A stretch of 64,000 nt of DNA, from the NCBI GenBank assembly GCA_030407085.1, contig CM059587.1, positions 23,905,001 to 23,969,000 on the forward strand. Reading direction: 5' to 3'. Below are positions 57,385 through 64,000 of the stretch, piece after piece. The stretch's first letter is position 1, and the number at the start of each line of letters is the position of its first letter. The notes beneath the pieces are model-generated. The model had not been told where the DNA came from, made no database searches, and worked only from the letters and a program-made list of their open reading frames with translations. This DNA comes from Trichopria drosophilae. Lineage: Eukaryota > Arthropoda > Insecta > Hymenoptera > Diapriidae. The position numbers were made by a program, and so were the translations under genes.

Positions 57385-58290
57385 ATACATATATAAGTAA
57401 TTCTGCGATACCTTTAATATTTAGGAAACTGCCTATGTACAACACGAATTCAATATAATTGGGAGGCAAACAAAATTATATGAAGGTTTATATGAAGCAA
57501 ATGTTAAAAAATATTGACCAATAGTTTTGGTTGAAGGAGAATAATTAATTTCACATGAAACAGAAATGAAACTACAATATATTGACAGATTTATGTTGAA
57601 AACTGTCCTGTAAATTTTTTCTTCTGAATAAAAAAGAAAATGTGTTTTTTTTTTAATGAAATGTCGCAAAATGTGTTATTTAGTACTGTACTTTAAAGAG
57701 ACGCGAGGCTCCAGAAGGTACCTTTCTTCCCATAGAAAACTAAATTTTCATAAAAAATAAATTCTTTTACATCGGATTATTAAAAAAAAGGCGTTTCGAG
57801 TTTTCAACAAAATATTGTATATGTGTGCATCCTTCAAATAAAATGGATTTAAACTACACTTTTTAAATTACCCTGCAGTTTAGCGCAAAAAATTATAAGG
57901 GTTTAAAAAACACTAGCCCCTCGCATCGAAAATCGTTATTTTTTTATAGTTGCACACCATTTATACAGTTTGAAAATCACCAAAATCGAATGTTATTTTT
58001 TTTTGTTACATTTTTAAGTTTCATGGCAGCATTTTCAAGTGGCTAAGGGCCGCATCGCAAAATAACAAGTTTTACAAATAGGAAAAAAGAAGAATATCGT
58101 TATTTTATTTTGTGTTATTTATTCCCTTATATTGGTATGCTTTAGGTTCTTACATGATTGAATAGTTTATACTTAAATATTACCATCTGCTCATAAAAAA
58201 AAAACGTTGCACTTGTGTGGCTAAAAATACAAAATCTTTTTTTCTTAAAGATCAAAATTTAAAAGTATCGCAGAATTACTCATATATTTA
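57385..58290. repeat. Inverted-repeat pair, AGTAATTCTGCGATAC ends
   Basis: The left end (about 57385-57418) reads ATATAAGTAATTCTGCGATA followed by CCTTTAATATTTAGG. The right end (about 58258-58290) is the reverse complement of TATGAGTAATTCTGCGATAC followed by TTTTAAATTTTGA. The 840 bp between has T-rich tracts and no gene. A third relative lies at 32137. It probably represents one non-autonomous element with short terminal repeats. Confidence 0.5.
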
Positions 58291-59094
58291 TAAAGGAAAT
58301 AACAATTTTAGATATTCCATTGTTACCGCAGTTTCATGAATAAATCAGTACCCGGTGTAATCTGGCTCCTTTGACAGTGAAATTTCCTGACTTACAAAAT
58401 TTGAATTGTATTTATGATATTATTCTAATTTTTATTTAGTGTTGCATTGAACAACCTAGTATTGATCTATTTCTGGATGATAACTTCTTCTTCTTCCTGT
58501 TTGTACTGAATGTATCGATTTTACGCAATGAAAGTAATTATTTCTTCGAATGAAACAATAAAATGATAGATATAGATGTATACTTATCAAAGTCAATTAA
58601 ATCTAATGATACTTTAATTTATTCAGTAAAAACGAAAAAGAAAATCCACTTTTAAGAAAGCAGATTACTTTTAGAAAATTAATATTTTTAAACAGACAGA
58701 AATGCTATAAACGTAATCTATATTCAACTTTTTTGATATGAGTGAACATTTTTTTAAATTTTGATAAATAGTTTTATTCAAAAGTGGGTTATACGAAAGA
58801 CATTCAAGTTGTATAAAAATCTGAAAAAGATTGAGTTTTATATAGGAATAAGTTTTTCACACATTTACTTTCATTTTTTTAAATCGTTCAGACTTGAAAA
58901 TTAATCATTTAGAAATAATAAAACATCGAATAAGAAGTAATGCCGAAATCGGTAAAAAAAGCACACCGACACAATACTTGAATAAACTAATAGACACATG
59001 AAAAATGTTTTTAGGAGACCGATTACACAAGTCATAATTATAGAATTAAATTTATTTCGATCTCCATATTTCCGTTCGCGACATACATCGTATG
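58291..59094. other. AT-rich spacer
   Basis: No gene supported. A minus-strand frame (58901-59227) runs across the next element boundary and so is not a gene. Confidence 0.5.
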
Positions 59095-60014
59095 CACTGT
59101 TGCTAGATTCCGCTTTGTATAGCATTGTAGGTATACCGGGTGAATAATTCAAGGTCGAACATAGGGGAACACATGTATTAGCTCTCAGCCAATCGCTATC
59201 GAGCTTGAAAGTATGCATTATCGCCACCGACCAATCACGGAAAGCGTATATAATCTATCAACTTTTTGATGTTTACGATTAAGAAAATGATTTATTTAAA
59301 AAATCTATGCATTAAATATGAAAAATGCTAATAATTAAACTATTTATTAATACGCATCAAATTACTTAATCGAAAAAGTCTTCCGTATAATCATGTAAAC
59401 ATGTCTTACATGCTAGGTTAGGTTAGGAAGACTGGTATGGTTTCGGAGGTTTCGGACGTTTCGGAGTGTAGTTTGATGGGTCTGATCACAGAACAATAAC
59501 TAACTTTAACGTCTCCGTTAATAGCAGTCCAATTCACGCATTCTTGAATAATCCTGAAAAAAAAAACACAATCACAAAGAATCGTATTATCATATTAAAT
59601 ATTAAATAAATTATAAATATTTGTCACTTGGCAACTTATCTAATTGTAAACGAAACGTCCGAAACCATATCAGTCTTCCTAACCTAACCTAGAATGTAAC
59701 ACATGATTATACGAAAAACTTTTTCGATTAAGTAATTTGATGCGTATTAAAAAATAGCTTAATTATTAATATTTTTCATATTTAATGCATAGATTTTTTA
59801 AATCAATCATTAACATCTTAACACTTAATCGTAAACATCAAAAAGTTGATAGATGTTAAACGCTTTCCGTGATTGGTCGGTGGCGATAATGCATACTCTC
59901 AAGCTCGATAGCGATTGGCTGAGAGCTAATACATCTGTTCCCCTATGTTCGGCCTTGAATTATTCACCCGGTATATCCTTACAATGTTAAAAAAAGCAAA
60001 ATCTGGCAACAGTG
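59095..60014. mobile_element. 920-bp hAT-like palindromic element with 8-bp duplication
   Basis: The termini are CACTGTTGCTAGATTC and the inverted CACTGTTGCCAGATTT. The flanking octamers are ATCGTATG (59087-59094) and ATCGTATA (60015-60022), 7 of 8 identical, the duplication length of hAT insertions. The arms (about 370 bp each) pair closely: GTGAATAATTCAAGG, AGCCAATCGCTATCGAGCTT, CATTATCGCCACCGACCAAT, AGTAATTTGATGCG/CGCATCAAATTACT and the AGGTTAGG motif all reappear inverted. The 180-bp centre is unpaired. There is no transposase. It is a long snapback MITE. Confidence 0.82.
59413..59431 (+). repeat. TTAGG-like telomere-type motif
   Basis: CTAGGTTAGGTTAGG sits in the left arm of the palindromic element and its inverse, CCTAACCTAACC, in the right arm (about 59678-59692). 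Two repeats only, so this is element text, not a telomere. Confidence 0.6.
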
Positions 60015-60244
60015 ATCGTATACAATAATAACTATAAAATAATCTGCACAAATTAAAAATCAACAAGCTTTAGCAACTACGTTGCCAATGATCAAATAAA
60101 AAAAATTACGATATTTTGTCAGTTTCTATCCAACCTCCGTTAGGTGCATATCACGAATAGAAATTTAACTTTTAAAAATAAATATAAAAAATTCTCATAC
60201 AGTATGAGCGTGTTTCTTCTTCACAAAATAATTTTGATCAAAGG

Positions 60245-60463
60245 ATGTTTGCATTTTTGTTATTGTTTTTGCTTGAAGCTATTTGTGTCGCAGAGAATCC
60301 TGACCCTGTAATTTTCCAGGTTTTGTGGATGTGTCGATTACATACGATTTCGACGTTGCTATTTCGACCTGCTTCTTTGTTATTTACACCTTATTTGTTT
60401 ACATATCAATATTGCAATGTCAATAAGTTTTTTCAAAATTATTACCGAGTGAATATACTATAA
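60245..60463 (+). other. Short open frame with a signal-peptide-like start
   Basis: From ATG at 60245 the frame encodes 72 residues beginning MFAFLLLFLLEAICVAENPD, a classical-looking hydrophobic leader with a small-residue cleavage site. The remainder is not recognised and no good splice donor follows (CAG|GTTTTG is weak). In AT-rich DNA such leaders arise by chance, so this is only a candidate first exon. Confidence 0.15.
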
Positions 60464-60473
60464 TAGTACATTA

Positions 60474-60570
60474 CGATACAAGTGCGCTAAGTAGTTACTT
60501 AGCGCACGGTGCACCAATGTTCTACTTTGCACACGGAAAACAGTGTGCTAAGTGAGCACTTAGCGCACGG
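60474..60570. repeat. Two GTGCGCTAAGT hairpins
   Basis: GTGCGCTAAGT (60482-60492) pairs with ACTTAGCGCAC (60497-60507). GTGTGCTAAGT (60543-60553) pairs with ACTTAGCGCAC (60558-60568). The preceding CGATACAAGTGCG is identical to 13 bp at 3220-3232, tying this block to the 3.2-kb palindromic element. Confidence 0.6.
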
Positions 60571-60636
60571 AGTTAAAAAAAGTAATTTTATACAAAATGT
60601 GTAGAACTTATATATTAATGTTACACTATGTGTAAA

Positions 60637-61097
60637 CCCGGGAAAAAATGAATTATATATAATTATATATAAATTTAGATGCAATTATATATAATAATAT
60701 ATAATTATATATGTTTATATACGATTACATATAATTATATACAATTTTTTATACAATTAGATCCAATTATATATTATTATATAATTATATATAATTATAT
60801 ATGGATTTTTGCCGTATATAATTATATATAATCGCATATAAACATATATAATTATATATAATTATATATTAGCATATATAATTGTATATAAATGACGGCT
60901 TTGTATATAATTATATACGGCCAAAATCCATATATAATTATATATAATTATATATAAATGGATCTAATTGTATCAAAAATTGTATATAATTGTATATAAT
61001 CGTATATAAACATATATAATCATATATTATTATATATAATTGGATCTAATTGTATCAAAAATTGTATATAATTATATATAATCCATTTTTTCCCGGG
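60637..61097. mobile_element. TATATAATTA-text element with CCCGGG ends, copy 1
   Basis: The left end is CCCGGGAAAAAATGAATTAT. The right end is the inverse, ATAATCCATTTTTTCCCGGG. Nearly all of the 461 bp is TATATAATTATATA text. It is punctuated by inverted landmarks: CAATTAGATCC and GGATCTAATTG, and ATGGATTTTTGCCGTATA and TATACGGCCAAAATCCAT. The right half carries an extra copy of the GGATCTAATTGTATCAAAAA segment (about 60960 and 61041). No coding content. A truncated relative lies at 63028-63328. Confidence 0.75.
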
Positions 61098-62600
61098 AAG
61101 CTAATCATAATATTAAAGCTATTCATAATTTATGTATAATTTGTACACAACCTGTTTAAATTTTAGAACTTTAACTAAAAAATTATAATAAATATACTTT
61201 ATATATGGATTATATATTCTTAATTATTACGCGTATAAAATTACAATACACATAATTATATACAGTTTTTACATAATGTTTTATATAAATAACTTTTTTA
61301 CTTTTATAGGTTTGAAACTTGATTTAAAATTTTTACTAATTTCAATTTTTAAACTGATGTTTAATTGTATTATTTGAAAACTTCCATTGGTATGCACTGA
61401 TATTTTACCCATACAGATTTATAAGAATAGTAATTAAACCTAACGTTTTCCGTACAAATGTAGTATTCTTTTATATGAAGCAAGATATTCCGCAACTGCT
61501 CTGCACGATTACTTATTCAAATAAATAACCATTTAACTGTCATAACTCGGCTTTAGTAAGTTACTTTATGTTACTTTCGCGCATTACATTGTACCTTATC
61601 GCAATGCACATTTTTCACATGTTAGGATTTTACGCACGCGTTACACGCGTCTGCAATTAATATGAGCCGATTAATACGAACCAGTGTACAACCCGTCCTT
61701 TGCGTGTAGTAAACTTCGGGCCATAACTTTTGTAATGAACTATCCCAGTATTTTACACAATGATGGATCTAGAAGATCGCATTACTATACCCAGTTTGTT
61801 TCACATCGCTAAATTGTGTTTCATCACGAAGTTATTGTTAAAATGATGGTATGATGACTTTCGGAAAGAGTAGTTGTTTGGAAAAAAGTCACATTTGAAT
61901 TATGAGAATATAAATGATATCCATTTTGTTGTATACAGCGCATATACAGATTTGGGAAAATATAATCTGTTAATAATTTATATATAAAAATATACTGTTC
62001 ACGCATATTTTAAAAATATTTTACATTATTACAGGTCATCAAACTTTATTTTAATAATTCTAACTGTCATTTAAAAGTTTCAAGAATAAGTTGAAAATGA
62101 CGCAAAATGATTCTGCTGGGTTGAAATTCCAAGCGACGCCATAAAGACATCAACAAATCAGTACACACGTAAAAATGGAACATATGCCATAAAAATTAAA
62201 ACAAAACTACCGAAACTGATGTCCGGTGACCATTGGTCACATTTTGCTGGATCATCACAAACGTACAAATATCACCAAAAAATCGTCATAAAGTTCAAGT
62301 ATGAAAATCACATGTAAAAAATCGGAATTAAATTCTTGACATTCTTCTTCTTTCGTTGGATAGTTACGTTAGTTTACATTGTTATAACAATGTTGCTGAA
62401 ATATGCGTATTTTTAAAATGTGCGAATTTATTCGACAGTTTCGGTTGAACCATAAAAGTACGTGATATAGAAAACTATAACTAAATTATCAAATAAAATT
62501 ATTACTGAACCCTATTTTTACTCGTTTTCATAACATTTTGTTATTAATATGGATTTATTTGTCGAACTGTATTTTGTCAACTTTACGAGGCTCTTGTAGG
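61098..62600. other. AT-rich non-coding DNA
   Basis: No gene supported. 62222-62236 (GTGACCATTGGTCAC) is a short near-palindrome. The rest is ordinary AT-rich text. Confidence 0.5.
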
Positions 62601-62639
62601 TTTCAGTTTTAATTTAATCGCATCGTATTAGAGGACAAA

Positions 62640-63025
62640 AAATTTTTGTTTTTTCAAGGCCTACAACTTTTTTCTGTGTGATATTTCGGTAACTATGTGT
62701 CGAAACGAGTTAAGCGCGAAAATCCTGAAAAATCGGCATTTATCCCGTTTTTATGGCTATAACAAGAGAGATATTCATTGTAGATCAAAAACCAATGGAG
62801 ACAATTTATAGAGCTTTAAAATATCTTTAAAATGAGCTCCGGTTCGTTAAGATACTTTCAAACCGAGTCGAGATATTTCAACAAATGTGATTTTTTCACC
62901 TAAATTTTAGTGCTGAATAACTTAAAAACTCTACCTTCCCGAACATTTTTTAGAGGAAAAAGTTGTTCAGAATTATCTGTAGAATCTAGAGTTAGCCGCT
63001 GGGTAATGGTTGGCCGATCACCCTG
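62640..63025 (-). mobile_element. Solo end of a mariner-type element
   Basis: TTGGCCGATCACCCTG followed by TA at 63026-63027 is the reverse complement of a CAGGGTGATCGGCCAA terminus. This resembles the CAGGGTGGCCGATTTA end of copies A and B but is not the same. The preceding few hundred bases are GC-richer and hold no transposase. The opposite end was not found, so the left boundary given here is only approximate. Confidence 0.45.
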
Positions 63026-63027
63026 TA

Positions 63028-63328
63028 TAGTTACATATATGCCTAAATCTAACTGTATATATGCTAATATATGCTTATCGTTGTATATATAGATATATAT
63101 ATATAAGCATATATAGGTGTACAGCTACGTTCACGAGGTCATATATAGGGTCATATATCGCTATATCTGAATATATATGACATATCTAGCAGTATATAGT
63201 TATATCCGGTCAAAATCCATATATAATCATATATAGTTAGATAAAATTATATCTAAAGCATATCTGCGATCCATATATAATTCAGATGTAATTATATCTC
63301 ATTCAGATACAACCCATTTTTTCCCGGG
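63028..63328. mobile_element. TATATAATTA-text element, copy 2, left end missing
   Basis: It ends AACCCATTTTTTCCCGGG, like copy 1, and contains TATATCCGGTCAAAATCCAT next to ATATAATCATATATAG, matching the inner landmark of copy 1. The left CCCGGG end is absent: the text starts directly after the solo mariner terminus and its TA, so truncation by that insertion is possible. Confidence 0.65.
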
Positions 63329-64000
63329 ATCGGATGTCGATATTTCTATTTTATTATTTTCCATTCGTATCTCTTCGAATTGGAACTTTCTAACACCGGT
63401 CAGAATTATTAAAAGATATTTGTTGTGCAATAATATAAAATATTTAAAAATTATGCATATTGGTTATATAAATTATATCCCCAAAAAAACGGTATATTTT
63501 TTATATATATAAATTACGTACAGATTGTTTATGCCCAAATCTGTAATATTCTGGGATATAATTCCGAAAAGCCCAACGGTCCGAATATTTTTGAATGTAC
63601 CATTCACACGGACAAGGTCATCTTCTAGGGCAAAACTAGGAAAATCGTGTAATTTTGTGTTTTTTTTTTGCTTTCGGAAAAGTAGGCATCGCTGTTTTAC
63701 ATGCTTTCCTTTACAATTACGAAAAAATGTATAAAATGTTTCTTTGTAGAGAATTTCATTCTCTATCTTTCTTGTTTGAGATATTTTCCTCCAGATGCCT
63801 CCTTTTGAAAATAAATGCAAAAAACCACAAAATCACACAATTTTCCTAGTTTTGACCTTGAAAATACCTTGTCTCCAATTTTCACTGTGATGTTCGTAAT
63901 CAGCGCATCAAAATACGTCGGAAATGGTACTTTAAAAAAAATTAAATGCAAATTATAAAAGTGTTTTTGTATTTTTCGTGCGTATTTTGTATAAAAAGTT
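63329..64000. other. Non-coding DNA with an inverted repeat at 63611-63873
   Basis: AAAACTAGGAAAATCGTGTA through TTTTGTGTTTTTT (63611-63671, including GACAAGG) pairs with 63818-63873 (ACACAATTTTCCTAGTTTT ... CCTTGTC). The loop is about 146 bp. The frames crossing it on both strands (up to 115 codons) are mirror images created by the palindrome. The phrase GTTCGTAATCAGCGCATC near 63893 relates to repeats at 8.1 kb. Confidence 0.55.

Noticed and set aside
58901..59227. 108-codon minus-strand frame
   Set aside because: It crosses the boundary of the hAT-like element and has no domain.
59413..59431. Internal telomere repeat array
   Set aside because: Only two TTAGG-like units occur, mirrored in the other arm of a palindromic element.
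63473..63820. 115-codon minus-strand frame and plus-strand partners
   Set aside because: The palindrome at 63611-63873 creates mirrored frames on both strands; no protein family is recognised.

Overview
The window is AT-rich eukaryotic DNA, almost certainly from an insect. The signs are mariner-like transposons with TA target sites, TTAA-flanked piggyBac-like short elements, a tRNA-derived SINE with an (AAAT)n tail, and a TTAGG-like motif near 59.4 kb. The order cannot be fixed from the sequence. I found no convincing host protein-coding gene, no rRNA, no intact tRNA, no CRISPR array and no viral insertion. Nearly all short open frames are chance frames or lie inside repeats. Several open frames also begin at TTG or GTG, which a eukaryotic gene would rarely use.

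The only genuine protein genes are transposases. Two nearly identical mariner-like elements lie in the same orientation, copy A (17337-20484) and copy B (53367-56348). Each has an intact 354-codon transposase with a D,D41D catalytic spacing. Copy B has both terminal inverted repeats and TA on both sides; copy A has lost its left terminus. Both carry 279-bp subterminal units, in different numbers. A third, older element of the same broad family (29287 to about 31411, minus strand) has a transposase killed by one in-frame stop and one frameshift.

The rest is a dense collection of short non-autonomous elements and palindromes. 3.2-4.3 kb holds a 742-bp nested palindrome with perfect 125-bp arms, and a second hairpin. 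6.3-7.2 kb has a 402-bp inverted-repeat element and a GGACGTCC-rich block. 27.0 kb, 34.0 kb and 49.7 kb hold small elements with CACrGAgAAAAAT-like ends. 35.3-36.6 kb is a 1.24-kb TTAA-flanked palindrome inserted in another palindrome. 39.6-39.95 kb is a SINE. 42.6-44.0 kb is rich in AGTACTG. 47.3-49.75 kb is a nest of palindromic-word repeats around a foldback-like element with two opposed 12-unit arrays. 53.1 kb is a small piggyBac-like element. 57.4-58.3 kb is an inverted-repeat pair. 59.1-60.0 kb is a hAT-like palindrome with an 8-bp duplication. 60.6-61.1 and 63.0-63.3 kb are two members of an unusual family built from TATATAATTA text with CCCGGG ends.

The main theme is that many of these elements are filled with one short, self-complementary word each (GTGCGTAAAGT, CCTGATCAGG, CAGTACTG, GGACGTCC, TTATCCGGTAACAT, CAATTGGTCGAA). 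This shared layout is the observation most worth following up.

Possible host regulatory DNA is limited to two GC-rich islands. One, at 45.5-45.9 kb, has a TATA box and a downstream splice donor. The other, at 46.6-46.9 kb, has an NRF1/Ewg palindrome, opposed Pho/YY1 cores and three GGCGGTAA boxes. They may belong to a gene whose exons lie outside the window.
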